A DNA stretch of 64,000 nt from Aldersonia sp. NBC_00410 (GTDB lineage Bacteria; Actinomycetota; Actinomycetes; Mycobacteriales; Mycobacteriaceae). The translations under genes were made by a program, and so were the position numbers. The DNA lies in assembly GCF_026342035.1 (NCBI RefSeq), contig NZ_JAPENM010000008.1, forward strand, positions 248,001 to 312,000. Direction: 5' to 3'. Under the pieces are notes generated by a model. The model was not told the DNA's origin. It did not search any database and saw only the letters and a program-made list of their open reading frames with translations. Below are positions 8,524 through 17,668 of this stretch, piece by piece. How positions within the stretch are numbered: position 1 is the first letter of the stretch; each line of letters starts with the position of its first letter.

Positions 8524-9273
8524 ATGGTGAAACAGGGAACGGCGCAGAAGCGCCCGCGCCGGGAGCGTGGCTCGATCGATCCCGACGACATCATCGCCGG
8601 CGCTTTTGAACTCGCCGAGCAGGTCTCGATCGACAATTTGAGCATGCCGATGCTCGGCAAGCACCTCGGCGTTGGCGTCACGAGTATCTACTGGTACTTC
8701 CGTAAGAAGGACGACCTGCTCAATGCCATGACCGATCGCGCGGTGCGGCAGTACTTCTCCGAAGCTCCCTTCCCCGAGGCCAGCGATTGGCGCGAGACAC
8801 TGCGCAAGCATGCGCGCGTCATGCGGGAGACGTTCCTGAGCAACCCGATCCTCGCGGACCTGATCCTGATCCGGTCGTCGCTGAGCCCGAAGCACGCCGT
8901 CGTCGGCGCACAGCAGATCGAGACCGCCGTTGCGAATCTCGTCGACGCCGGACTATCCCTCGACGACGCGTTCGATACGTACTCGGCAGTCCAGCTGCAT
9001 GTCCGTGGTTCGGTGGTGCTCGCCCGACTGCATGACAAGAGCAAGGCTGCCGATCCCGACTCGCGCGCCTACTACGAGAATCTCGTCATCACGCCCGAGT
9101 CCACACCGGTACTGGCAGAGGGAACCTCGCGTGGGCACAGTATCGGCGCCCCCGACGAAGCGAACTTCGCCTACGGGCTCGAGTGCATCCTCGATCACGC
9201 CGACCGCCTTATCGAGGCGTCGCCCGGCAATGACGCTACTGCCCGCCGGAAGACGAAGGCCGCAGCGCGCTAG
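8524..9273 (+). CDS. TetR-family transcriptional regulator
   Basis: A 249-residue repressor-type protein. After a basic N-terminus (QKRPRRERGSI) comes the TetR helix-turn-helix region, ending in LGKHLGVGVTSIYWYFRKKDDLL (about 44-66), where the family's YWYF/H recognition helix is clear. The remaining all-helical part would bind a ligand, plausibly an acyl-CoA or acid of the pathway. ATG 8524 is preferred over TTG 8518 because GGAGG ends 10 nt before it. Perfect and near-perfect 19-bp palindromes lie on its upstream side, and similar sites precede most operons to 41 kb. It is therefore the likely local regulator; that link is inferred. Confidence 0.93.
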   Translation: MVKQGTAQKRPRRERGSIDPDDIIAGAFELAEQVSIDNLSMPMLGKHLGVGVTSIYWYFRKKDDLLNAMTDRAVRQYFSEAPFPEASDWRETLRKHARVMRETFLSNPILADLILIRSSLSPKHAVVGAQQIETAVANLVDAGLSLDDAFDTYSAVQLHVRGSVVLARLHDKSKAADPDSRAYYENLVITPESTPVLAEGTSRGHSIGAPDEANFAYGLECILDHADRLIEASPGNDATARRKTKAAAR

Positions 9274-9298
9274 AACACGCGGCGTCCAAGGCTGGGTC

Positions 9299-11023
9299 TC
9301 AGAACGGCGGCGGCTGCAGTAGGTACCGGCGCCGGACCACATCGCGATGTTCGCGATGGCGTTCACGTAGTTCCGTGTCGTGTGGCGGTGGTGGGAGCGA
9401 GTCCCCCATGTTCAGTTCCCACCAGGTGGGTTCGTAGAGCAGGTCGATTTCCTCGTCGGGAGTCGGGCGGTCGGTGAACGACTCTCGCGCTTCGTCGATG
9501 CGGACCGGTGCCGGCCCCTTGGGGATCCCAGCGAGACTCCCCTGCGTGACGGTGATTCGCGCAATGCCTGCATTGCTGCGCCAGTACACAGCTCCGCCAC
9601 CGAGTCCGGTACAGGCCCAGAGCTTTTGGGTCTTCATGTCATGATGTTGTTTACACAGTGGCGCAAGATTGCCGGAAACCGTCCATCCCCCGCGCAGCGG
9701 ATCGGCATGGTCGAACGGCACCTGATGATCGAGTTCACACCGCGCCGAAGCGACCGAGCAACCCGGAAACGTGCAGGTCGTGTAGGTCGCGCGCACAATG
9801 TCTGCGGTCGCGGCCGAGGGCCGGTAGGTCAAGGCGCCCGGCGGCGGAACCTCGTGCCCGCCGTGTCCGTCGTTGACCGGGCACCCTCCATCGATGAACG
9901 CGGCGTACGACCGGTCGTGCAACAGTCCGACACCGTCCGGGCGCAACCGCCGCGCCACACCCGCGGACCGAGGGACGGGTCCGGGTGCACGACGGCGCCC
10001 ACGGCCGGCCACCCGAGAAACCGTGACGGCAGGTGCTGCGGCATCTGGCACGCCGTATTCGTCGGCGGCAGCGTCGGGTGTCGGTCCTGCTGCCAGCGAA
10101 CGCATCTCGACGAGCAGCCCCTGCCAGGTCGCGTCCTCGGCAAGGATCCGGATCAGCTCCGGGTCCAGCGGTGTTCCATCCGGCAGCGTGCCGGGGTCCT
10201 CGGAGAGCCCGAGGAGCGTCTCGATACCCACCAGGATCTGCAGCAGGTGCGCCCGCCGTTGCGGTGGCTCGGACCCGGCATGCGGGCAGTCCGGCGCGCC
10301 GCATCGGCACGACAAATACGCCTCGCCGTGCAGCAACGCCAGCAACGCATCGGCTCGGCGATTATCCCGGGTCCGCGGATCACCCGCGCACACACTGTCG
10401 GCGAGCTCGTCGATCAACCGATCTGCCTCGGAGCCCTCGAGGTCGGTCAAACACGCCGATAGCCAAGATAATCCATCGGTCCCGCGCCGCACGTACACCT
10501 TGCGCTCGCTGGCGCGCTTACCCGCCCGAACGGCCGCCGCCTCGTCGGGGTTGGCGCGCATCCATGCCCGCCAGATCGCCGACCGCAATGGGCCCGGTGT
10601 CAGGTGCGCCGCCGCGGCAAGTACCTCGGTCTCGATGGCCCGGATCGTCTCATCGCTCGCGTCGGTCAGCACCGCGGCGATCGTGCGTGCTTTCGCGAAA
10701 TCGATGTCGCCGGCCCGAAAGACTTCGTTGACGATCGGGGCCCGAAACTCCAGGAGCTGCGCCGTGTCGATCATGGACTTCGCCGTGGCCTGCGAACAGC
10801 CCAGCGTGACGGCGACCTCCGCAATCGCCGACCGCGACACCGTTTCCGCGTCGCCTCCCGCGGCCTCAGCCGCACATAGCCGTACCTCCCACAGATCGCG
10901 CGCTGTGTGCGCCAACCGCGCCGCCGCAGCATTGGCCACCTGCCGGCATTCGTCGAGCACAGCCAGTGCCGTATCACCGCAACTGAGCGCATCAGGCGGG
11001 ACCTGCAGCACGTACTCGAACAT
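9299..11023 (-). CDS. DUF222 / HNH endonuclease domain protein (13E12 repeat family)
   Basis: A 574-residue protein of the actinobacterial 13E12 family: a long helical DUF222 region followed by an HNH nuclease domain. The HNH part contains CTFPGCSVASARCELDHQ, then NLAPLCKQHHDMKT with the paired histidines near residues 460-461, and four cysteines spaced for a structural zinc. ATG 11023 gives MFEYVLQVPP; upstream in-frame residues are not family-like. It converges on the TetR gene with 25 nt between stops and has no metabolic link to its surroundings. Members occur in many copies per genome, so this is probably a selfish or mobile-type passenger. No flanking repeats were found. Confidence 0.9.
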   Translation of the reverse strand: MFEYVLQVPPDALSCGDTALAVLDECRQVANAAAARLAHTARDLWEVRLCAAEAAGGDAETVSRSAIAEVAVTLGCSQATAKSMIDTAQLLEFRAPIVNEVFRAGDIDFAKARTIAAVLTDASDETIRAIETEVLAAAAHLTPGPLRSAIWRAWMRANPDEAAAVRAGKRASERKVYVRRGTDGLSWLSACLTDLEGSEADRLIDELADSVCAGDPRTRDNRRADALLALLHGEAYLSCRCGAPDCPHAGSEPPQRRAHLLQILVGIETLLGLSEDPGTLPDGTPLDPELIRILAEDATWQGLLVEMRSLAAGPTPDAAADEYGVPDAAAPAVTVSRVAGRGRRRAPGPVPRSAGVARRLRPDGVGLLHDRSYAAFIDGGCPVNDGHGGHEVPPPGALTYRPSAATADIVRATYTTCTFPGCSVASARCELDHQVPFDHADPLRGGWTVSGNLAPLCKQHHDMKTQKLWACTGLGGGAVYWRSNAGIARITVTQGSLAGIPKGPAPVRIDEARESFTDRPTPDEEIDLLYEPTWWELNMGDSLPPPPHDTELRERHREHRDVVRRRYLLQPPPF

Positions 11024-11103
11024 GCATTCGAGTTTACCCGACGAGTTCGATTGGCGCACCCCCTATTTCAGGTCCGGAACAGGCCTCTCTGCCGCAGGCG
11101 GGA

Positions 11104-12339
11104 CTACGTCAGCGTGTACCGAATCGGCAGGTGCTTGAGCCCACCGACAAAGATCGTGGCCATATGCTCGGCAGCCCCGGCCAATTCGATGGACTCGAGT
11201 CGGGGCAGCAGCGCACCGAAGAAGCTGCTGACCTCCATTCGAGCCAGCGCCGCCCCGAGACAGAAGTGCACGCCGTGGCCGAACGCGACGTGCCGGTTCG
11301 GATCCCGGCCCGCATCGAACCGGAACGGATCGGCGAAGACCTCCTCGTCGCGATTGCCCGAAACATAGGACAGTAGAAGCGATTCGCCCTCCGCGATCGG
11401 CACGCCACGCACGACGGTGTCCCGGCTCGCGGTGCGCATGAACTCCTTGACGGGCGTCACCCACCTGATCATCTCTTCGGTGGCGAGGGGCAGCAGCGCG
11501 GGGTCGGCCTTCAATCGCGCCAGTTCCTCCGGGTTTTCGATCAGCGCATGCAGACCGCCGGAGATCGTCGCGCTTGTCGTATCGTGCCCGGCCGTCGCAA
11601 TGATCACGTAGTAGGACACGGTGTCCACATCCGAGAGCGGTTCGCCATCCACCCTGGCGTTGGCGATCGCCGAGGCCAGATCGTCGGTGGGATTCTCGCG
11701 GCGCTTCGCCGTCAACGCATTGAAGTACTCGAACATGTCGAGGAGCGCGACCAACTGCTCCTCTTTCGATGTGCCGCGCTGAAATTCCGCGTCGTCGTTG
11801 CCGAACAGTTCCTGGGTCAACCCGAGCATCCGCCCGAAGTCCGACTCCGGCATGCCGAGCAGCGACAGGATCACATACAGCGGAAAGTTGACCGCGACCT
11901 CCTGGACGAAGTCGCATTCCGGTCCGCGGGCCACCATCTTCTCGACATACTGCTGAGCCAAATCGTCAATGCGCAGTTTCATCGCGCGCATGGCTTTGGG
12001 CCGGAACCAGTCGCCGGCGATGGCGCGCACCACCCGGTGCTGCGGGTCGTCCATATGGATGAGCGTCCGCACGCCGACGTTCGCCTGCGCCTCGTCGGAC
12101 TCCGCCGTCATCAGCACCGGCCGGGGATAGTTGGTGAATAGCGTGGGGTCCCGCTCGATCGCCATGATGTCGGCGTGTTTCGTTACCGCCCAGAACGGCT
12201 TGTAGCCCGGCACGTCGACCCAGGAAACCGGCGCTTCGGCACGCAAATGGGCCAGCGCCGCATGCAGTTTCGGTTCATCGGCGTATGCGCTCGGGTCCGC
12301 GAAAACCCCGGCCGCCGCGTCGATCACCCGCGTTTCCAT
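11104..12339 (-). CDS. Cytochrome P450
   Basis: A 411-residue soluble bacterial P450 monooxygenase. The I-helix ATAGHDTTSATI, the K-helix EEMIRW (ExxR) and the haem loop FGHGVHFCLGAA with axial ligand Cys360 are intact. It would hydroxylate a hydrophobic substrate using electrons from a ferredoxin and reductase; neither is encoded in the window. ATG 12339 follows the motif-free upstream frame. It is divergent from the enoyl-CoA hydratase at 12486 with operator site A3 between them, so both are probably controlled together. The CYP family cannot be fixed by eye. Confidence 0.94.
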   Translation of the reverse strand: METRVIDAAAGVFADPSAYADEPKLHAALAHLRAEAPVSWVDVPGYKPFWAVTKHADIMAIERDPTLFTNYPRPVLMTAESDEAQANVGVRTLIHMDDPQHRVVRAIAGDWFRPKAMRAMKLRIDDLAQQYVEKMVARGPECDFVQEVAVNFPLYVILSLLGMPESDFGRMLGLTQELFGNDDAEFQRGTSKEEQLVALLDMFEYFNALTAKRRENPTDDLASAIANARVDGEPLSDVDTVSYYVIIATAGHDTTSATISGGLHALIENPEELARLKADPALLPLATEEMIRWVTPVKEFMRTASRDTVVRGVPIAEGESLLLSYVSGNRDEEVFADPFRFDAGRDPNRHVAFGHGVHFCLGAALARMEVSSFFGALLPRLESIELAGAAEHMATIFVGGLKHLPIRYTLT

Positions 12340-12412
12340 AGCCCACTCCTCATCTCGGCGTCCGCCACTTCGCCGACGAACGGACACCCGCCGTGATTGA
12401 TACCGAACAACG

Positions 12413-12431
12413 TACCGTATAGATTTCCGTA
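12413..12431. promoter_or_regulatory. TetR-type operator, site A3
   Basis: TACCGTA-TAGAT-TTCCGTA, in the divergent gap 74 nt upstream of the P450 start and 55 nt upstream of the enoyl-CoA hydratase start. The spacing and left arm match the other copies. Confidence 0.68.
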
Positions 12432-12485
12432 AGGCCGCCGTCCGAATGTCGCGGCCTTTGCCGACCATCGCAACGGAGCAAGCCC

Positions 12486-13250
12486 ATGTCGGTGCTCGTG
12501 GAGCAGCAAGGTTCCGTGCTTGTCGTGACGCTGAACCGGCCCGATCAGCGCAATGCCCTCGACGCCGCGACCATGTCCGGCATCGGCCGCGCATTCGCGG
12601 CGGCCGAGACCGACGACGGCATCGCCGCGATCGTGCTCACCGGCGCGGGCGACCGCGCCTTCTGCGCCGGACTGGACTTGAAAGCGTTCGCCGGAACAGG
12701 GCGTGCACCCCTTCCCGTCGATGGACCCGGACTCGACGTGCTGTTGTCGCGAACGTATCCCAAGCCGGTTGTGGCGGCCGCCAATGGCAGCGCCTTCGCC
12801 GCCGGTTTCGAACTGCTCCTGGCGTGCGATCTGATCGTCGCCGCAGACCATGCGCTGTTCGGAATTCCCGAGGTGAAGCGCGGCTTGGTCGCAGCGGGTG
12901 GCGGAATCTCGCATCTGCCGCGCCGCATTCCCCTTGCCGTCGCCCTCGAACTCGGCTTGACCGGAGAACCGATCGACGCCGAACGCGCCTATGCGCTTGG
13001 CCTGGTGAATCGTGTGGTGCCGGGGCCCGAGGTCGGCGCGACCGCACTGCGTATGGCCGAGACCATCGCCGCGAACGCGCCCCTTGCCGTGCGATTCACC
13101 AAGCAGCACATGCACGCCGCCGTCTCGGGCAACGACGACGCTCGACGCGCCATGCACGACGGCCTTCCGAGAATTCTCGCCAGCGCGGACGCCGGAGAGG
13201 GTGCGCAGGCCTTCGCGCAGCGCCGGGCGCCCGTCTGGGCGGGGCGATGA
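12486..13250 (+). CDS. Enoyl-CoA hydratase/isomerase family protein
   Basis: Crotonase-fold protein of 254 residues, the usual length. VVTLNRPDQRNALDAATM opens the fold, AFCAGLDLKAFAG is the first oxyanion loop and GSAFAAGFELLLACDLIVA the second. FGIPEVKRGLVAAGGG contains a Glu at a position typical of hydratases, and the C-terminus has the RRAPVWAGR ending common in the family. The protein should hydrate or isomerise an enoyl-CoA in beta-oxidation. It starts a plus-strand run with the acyl-CoA synthetase at 13360, although a separate operator (13290-13308) lies between them. Confidence 0.93.
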   Translation: MSVLVEQQGSVLVVTLNRPDQRNALDAATMSGIGRAFAAAETDDGIAAIVLTGAGDRAFCAGLDLKAFAGTGRAPLPVDGPGLDVLLSRTYPKPVVAAANGSAFAAGFELLLACDLIVAADHALFGIPEVKRGLVAAGGGISHLPRRIPLAVALELGLTGEPIDAERAYALGLVNRVVPGPEVGATALRMAETIAANAPLAVRFTKQHMHAAVSGNDDARRAMHDGLPRILASADAGEGAQAFAQRRAPVWAGR

Positions 13251-13289
13251 TCGGCGCCGAATACTGCTCCGCCAAGGTATCGCAAGCCT

Positions 13290-13308
13290 TGCCGTATGCC
13301 TTACAGTG
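13290..13308. promoter_or_regulatory. TetR-type operator, site A4
   Basis: TGCCGTA-TGCCT-TACAGTG, with the same 7-5-7 spacing as the other copies, in the 109-nt gap between the hydratase and the acyl-CoA synthetase, 52 nt upstream of the latter. The arms pair at five of seven positions. Confidence 0.6.
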
Positions 13309-13359
13309 ACTAGCGTCGCACGGACCTGTGCCAACGACCCCGCGAGACGAGGAGCAGTG

Positions 13360-15036
13360 TTGTCCAACCTCACGTCGAGCGCCGATCTGGGTGCGCGAGA
13401 GTTCAACATCCCGACGATCGCCGACCTGGTTGCGGCCGCGATCCCGGACCGGGAATTCATCGCTTTCCGCGGCCGCCATCACACCTACGCCGACGTGGTC
13501 GATCGCTCACGCCGGCTTGCGTCGTATCTGCATTCGCGCGATCTCGGCTGCCGAACCGAGCGATCGGAGTTGGCCGGCCACGAAGTCGGCCAGGATCTGC
13601 TCGGCATCTACGCCTACAACGGCAACGAGTACGTCGAATCGATGCTCGGCTCGTTCCGGGCCCGCGTCGCACCGTTCAACGTCAACTACCGGTACGTGAA
13701 GAACGAACTGCAGTATCTGCTCGCGGACTCGGGGGCAACCGCCCTCGTCTACCACGCGGCGTTCGCGCCGCGACTCGCCGAGGTGTTGCCGGACCTACCG
13801 AATCTGCGGGTGCTCATCCAGATCGCCGACGACTCGGGCAATCCCCTGCTCGACGGCGCCGTCGACTACGAGACCGTCATCGCCGACAGCGCGCCCGAGC
13901 CGCCGGTGCAGCCGACTCCCGACGACCTCTACGTGCTCTATACCGGCGGAACCACCGGCATGCCGAAGGGTGTGCTCTGGCGCCAGCACGACATCTTCAT
14001 GGGCGCTTGCGGCGGTAAAGCACTCGACTCCGGCGATGCGGTGGCGTCCTACGAGGAGATCGTGGCGAAAGCTGTCGCCAACCCGGGGATGCGAATCATG
14101 GTACTGCCGCCGTTGATTCACGGCGCGGCGCAGTGGGCGGCACTCACCGCGTTGACGTCGGGGCAAACCCTCGTCTTCTCCCCGGTGACCGACCACTTCG
14201 ACACCGACGCGGTGCTGGCGACCATCGAAGCCGAACGACCCGCGGTGGTGACCACGGTCGGGGATGCCGTTGCCCGTCCGCTCGCGGCCGCGCTGTCGGG
14301 CACGGACGCCGATACCTCGTCGCTCATTCTCATCGCGAATGGCGGCGCGATCCTGTCCCCCACTGTCAAGGAACAACTGATCGCCGCCCTACCCAACGCG
14401 ATCGTGCTCGACGGTGTCGGCTCGTCGGAGACCGGCTATCAGATGACGCACATGTCGGTGAACGGCGCGGTGTCGACCGGAAAGTTCACCGGAAGCACCG
14501 ATACCCGCGTCGTATCGGAGGACAAGGACGCGGTGTTGGGCCCCGGACACGACGGCATCGGCTGGCTGGCTCAGCGTGGCTTCGTGCCACTCGGCTACAA
14601 GGGCGATGAAACCAAAACGGCAGCAACGTTTCCGGTCATCGACGGGATTCGCTATTCGCTGCCGGGTGACCGCGCATGCCTGCTCGACGATGGCTCGGTT
14701 CAGCTGCTCGGCCGCGACTCCGTGACAATCAATTCCGGCGGCGAGAAGGTCTTCGTCGAAGAGGTCGAGATGGTGTTGGCTTCCCATCCCGCGGTGGCGG
14801 ATGTGGTGGTCGCGGGTCGGCCGAGTTCGCAGTGGGGCGAGGAGGTCGTCGCGATCGTCGCGCTTGCCGACGACACCACCGCGGACGGGGCCGAACTCAT
14901 CGAGCACGCCGGACGATCGCTTGCCAGGTACAAACTTCCCAAGGAAGTGCTGTTCCGGCCCGCCATCGAGCGCAGCCCGGTGGGCAAAGCCGACTACCGG
15001 TGGGCACGCGAACAGGCCGCCGCCTCTGCCGAATAG
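13360..15036 (+). CDS. Acyl-CoA synthetase (FadD17/FadD19-like)
   Basis: A 558-residue AMP-forming ligase. Motifs are LYTGGTTGMPKGVLW (phosphate loop), GVGSSETGYQM (A5), PGDRACLLDDG and the C-terminal SPVGKADYRWAREQ with the adenylation lysine. The segment TERSELAGHEVGQD followed by APFNVNYRYVKNEL closely recalls mycobacterial FadD17/FadD19, ligases of sterol side chains; this resemblance is from memory. TTG 13360 has GAGGAG 5 nt upstream; GTG 13357 is the alternative. It is followed after 43 nt by a lipid-transfer-type thiolase, a pairing also typical of sterol side-chain clusters. Confidence 0.92.
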   Translation: MSNLTSSADLGAREFNIPTIADLVAAAIPDREFIAFRGRHHTYADVVDRSRRLASYLHSRDLGCRTERSELAGHEVGQDLLGIYAYNGNEYVESMLGSFRARVAPFNVNYRYVKNELQYLLADSGATALVYHAAFAPRLAEVLPDLPNLRVLIQIADDSGNPLLDGAVDYETVIADSAPEPPVQPTPDDLYVLYTGGTTGMPKGVLWRQHDIFMGACGGKALDSGDAVASYEEIVAKAVANPGMRIMVLPPLIHGAAQWAALTALTSGQTLVFSPVTDHFDTDAVLATIEAERPAVVTTVGDAVARPLAAALSGTDADTSSLILIANGGAILSPTVKEQLIAALPNAIVLDGVGSSETGYQMTHMSVNGAVSTGKFTGSTDTRVVSEDKDAVLGPGHDGIGWLAQRGFVPLGYKGDETKTAATFPVIDGIRYSLPGDRACLLDDGSVQLLGRDSVTINSGGEKVFVEEVEMVLASHPAVADVVVAGRPSSQWGEEVVAIVALADDTTADGAELIEHAGRSLARYKLPKEVLFRPAIERSPVGKADYRWAREQAAASAE

Positions 15037-15079
15037 CTCACGCACAGTCCACTGTTCGAGGGGGAAAGGAACTCCCGAT

Positions 15080-16225
15080 ATGCACGATGTGGCAATCATC
15101 GGCGTCGGATTGCATCCGTTCGGCCGGTTCGACGGCAAGTCGGCGATGGAAATGGGTGCGGATGCCATCTTCTCCGCCTTGGCGGACGCCGGACTGCGGT
15201 GGCAGGACATCCAATTCGCGGTTGGCGGCAGCTGGGAGATCGCGAACCCGGACGCGATCGTGAGCCGCGTCGGGCTGACCGGGATTCCGTTCACAAACGT
15301 GTTCAACGCATGCGCCACCTCGGCGAGCGCAATCCAGTTGTGCGCGGACAATATCCGATTCGGCAAGTACGACATCGGAATCGCGATCGGTCTGGACAAG
15401 CACCCCCGTGGCGCCTTCACAGCAGATCCCACTCTGGTCGGCATGCCGTCCTGGTACGCCGAGAACGGCCAGTACCTGACCACGAAGTTCTTCGGCATGA
15501 AGGCCAATCGCTATCTGCACGAGCACGATATTTCGCAGGCCACGTTGGCCAAAGTGGCCGCGAAGAACTACCGCAATGGCGTGCTCAACCCGAATGCATT
15601 TCGGCGCAAGCCGATTTCGGAGGAGGACATCCTCGGCTCGCCGATGCTGAACTATCCGCTCACCCACTACATGTTCTGCGCGCCGGACGAGGGCGCCGCC
15701 GCCGCGATCATGTGCCGGGCCGAGCTCGCGCACCGGTTCACGACCAGGCCCGTCTACGTGCGCGCGGTGGAAGTCCGGACGCGCAGTTATGGTGCCTACG
15801 AGGTGAATACGACCTGCGCGCCGGTCGAGGAGGATGTCTCGCCCAGCGTGTACGCCGCACGGGCCGCCTTCGAAACGGCCGGTATCGCGCCAGCGGACGT
15901 CGATGTCATCCAGCTCCAGGACACCGACGCCGGCGCCGAGGTCATCCACATGGCGGAAGCCGGTTTCTGCGCCGACGGCGAGCAGGAGAAGCTCATCGCC
16001 GACGGCGCGACCGAGATCGGCGGCTCGATGCCGGTCAACACCGATGGCGGCCTGATCGCCAATGGTGAACCGATCGGCGCATCGGGACTGCGGCAGGTGC
16101 ACGAACTGGTGCGCCAACTGCGGGGCGAAGCAGGAGAACGTCAGGTGGGCGGAACGCCGCGTGCGGGTTTCGCGCTGCTGTACGGCGCTCCCGGTACCGC
16201 GGGCGCCACCATCGTCACGACCTGA
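15080..16225 (+). CDS. Thiolase-fold lipid-transfer protein (Ltp/SCP-x-like)
   Basis: A 381-residue protein of the thiolase superfamily related to actinobacterial Ltp proteins. The nucleophile region FNACATSASAIQ keeps Cys78. The usual GHP motif reads NGEPIGASGLRQ (His replaced by Glu), and the C-terminus ends LYGAPGTAGATIV without an obvious second catalytic Cys. The enzyme may cleave a beta-keto or beta-hydroxy acyl-CoA, or act as an aldolase; the altered motif argues against assuming ordinary thiolysis. No DUF35 partner protein, common beside Ltp aldolases, lies next to it. ATG 15080 has AAAGGA about 9 nt upstream. Confidence 0.88.
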   Translation: MHDVAIIGVGLHPFGRFDGKSAMEMGADAIFSALADAGLRWQDIQFAVGGSWEIANPDAIVSRVGLTGIPFTNVFNACATSASAIQLCADNIRFGKYDIGIAIGLDKHPRGAFTADPTLVGMPSWYAENGQYLTTKFFGMKANRYLHEHDISQATLAKVAAKNYRNGVLNPNAFRRKPISEEDILGSPMLNYPLTHYMFCAPDEGAAAAIMCRAELAHRFTTRPVYVRAVEVRTRSYGAYEVNTTCAPVEEDVSPSVYAARAAFETAGIAPADVDVIQLQDTDAGAEVIHMAEAGFCADGEQEKLIADGATEIGGSMPVNTDGGLIANGEPIGASGLRQVHELVRQLRGEAGERQVGGTPRAGFALLYGAPGTAGATIVTT

Positions 16226-16250
16226 TCCGAGGCCCCCAGCACTGCCGACC

Positions 16251-17456
16251 TCAGGGCAGCACGCGCACCGGCACGTTGCCCCAACCCGCGACATTCTGCA
16301 TGGTGACGCGCGTGCAGCCCGCCCAGTCCACCTCGTAGCGGGGCATGAAGTCGAGCATCCGCTCCAGCGCGATCGCACTCTCCATCCGGGCGAGCGCGGC
16401 ACCGAGGCAACTGTGCACGCCGTATCCGAACGCGAGGTTCTGCGCCTGCTTTCGGTCGCGATCGATGTCGAAGGTGTCGGCGTCGGTGAACGCGGCGGGA
16501 TCCCGGTTCGCCGAACCACAGACGAGGAACACCGGCTTTCCCGCCGGGATTGTCACCCCGTGGAAAGTCGACTCCTTCAACGCATAACGGACGTTGTACT
16601 GGTTCGGCGATTCATAGCGCAGTAGTTCCTCGACCGCGGCCGGGATCTTGCTTCGGTCGTCGAGCAGCTTCTGCCATTGCTCGGGAAAGCGCGCGAAGGT
16701 CACCGCCGCGCTGCCGACAAGCTTCGCGACGGTCTCGGCGCCGGCACCGCCGAGCAGCGAGGCGAACATGGCAATCTCCATGGTGCTCAGCGTCGTCCGA
16801 TCGGCATCCGGACTGCCGAACTGCGCGAGCACCAATCGCGAAATCATGTCGTCCTGCGGATCGGCACGCCGCTGCTTGGCCAAGCCGTAGTAGAACCGCG
16901 CCAGATTCACCACTGCCTCGAAGCCTGCCTCGGACATCTCCACCTGGCCGATTTCGCGATGCAACAGTTCGTCGTTCCACAGCCGTACCTGCCGACGCGC
17001 TTCCTCGGGCACACCGAGCATCCGGGAGATGACTTCCATGGGGAACAGCGCCGAGAACTCCTCCACCACATCGAAAGCCGCGGGATCGACCGCGCCGAGA
17101 AACCGATCGATCTGTTCGGCGATCATCGGACGCATCGCGGCGATCGCCCGCGGCGTGAACACCTTGTTGACCAGGCTGCGCATCTCACGGTGATCGGGTG
17201 GGTCGAGCACGATGATCGACTTGTGCGCCGGTATTTCGCCATTGCGGACGGTCGCGAGATCTATCCCGCGTGCCGAGGAGAACGTCTCGAAATCCTTGTA
17301 ACACATCGCGACGTCTTCGTGCCGGGTCAGCGCATAAAAGTCGTACTGCTCGCTGTAATAGACCGGCGCCTCCTCGCGCATTCGGCGGTAGAGATCGTAG
17401 GGACCATTGAAGAACTCCGCCGAAAACGGGTCGAACACGAGCTTGGTCTTCGTCAC
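16251..17456 (-). CDS. Cytochrome P450
   Basis: A 401-residue P450. LLGGAGAETVAKLVG forms the I-helix, with Glu rather than Asp before the Thr. EELLRYESPNQ gives the K-helix ExxR and FGYGVHSCLGAA the haem loop with Cys350. It is only distantly similar to the other two P450s here, so the three are not tandem copies. The stop lies 25 nt from that of the Ltp-like gene in convergent orientation. Operator site A5 is 47 nt upstream of ATG 17456. Substrate and CYP family are unknown. Confidence 0.94.
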   Translation of the reverse strand: MTKTKLVFDPFSAEFFNGPYDLYRRMREEAPVYYSEQYDFYALTRHEDVAMCYKDFETFSSARGIDLATVRNGEIPAHKSIIVLDPPDHREMRSLVNKVFTPRAIAAMRPMIAEQIDRFLGAVDPAAFDVVEEFSALFPMEVISRMLGVPEEARRQVRLWNDELLHREIGQVEMSEAGFEAVVNLARFYYGLAKQRRADPQDDMISRLVLAQFGSPDADRTTLSTMEIAMFASLLGGAGAETVAKLVGSAAVTFARFPEQWQKLLDDRSKIPAAVEELLRYESPNQYNVRYALKESTFHGVTIPAGKPVFLVCGSANRDPAAFTDADTFDIDRDRKQAQNLAFGYGVHSCLGAALARMESAIALERMLDFMPRYEVDWAGCTRVTMQNVAGWGNVPVRVLP

Positions 17457-17502
17457 AGGGCCCTCCCGGATCGGGCGCGTCGCAGCAAACTATCGGTCTA
17501 GT

Positions 17503-17521
17503 TACCGTAAGCCATACTATA
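17503..17521. promoter_or_regulatory. TetR-type operator, site A5
   Basis: TACCGTA-AGCCA-TACTATA, 47 nt upstream of the P450 gene at 16251-17456. The right arm is weak (five of seven consensus bases). Confidence 0.5.
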
Positions 17522-17594
17522 TATTTCTCCATCGAGGTACAGGACCACTTCGACACAACCCCCGAAGGGTGTTGTCGGGATCACCCGAAGTGTT

Positions 17595-17613
17595 TACTGT
17601 CTTAGTTACAGTA
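17595..17613. promoter_or_regulatory. TetR-type operator, site A6
   Basis: TACTGTC-TTAGT-TACAGTA, one mismatch from a perfect 7-bp inverted repeat, 55 nt upstream of the SDR start at 17669. With A5 it forms a pair in the divergent P450/SDR gap. Confidence 0.75.
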
Positions 17614-17668
17614 GCGACCGATGCGGGCGGCCCCCGCCGGTCGCGACCAGGCATGGGAGGACGCGCGT

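Noticed and set aside
9299-11023. Group I intron homing endonuclease or insertion sequence
   Set aside because: No intron features, terminal inverted repeats or target duplications were seen; the DUF222 region identifies the 13E12 family.
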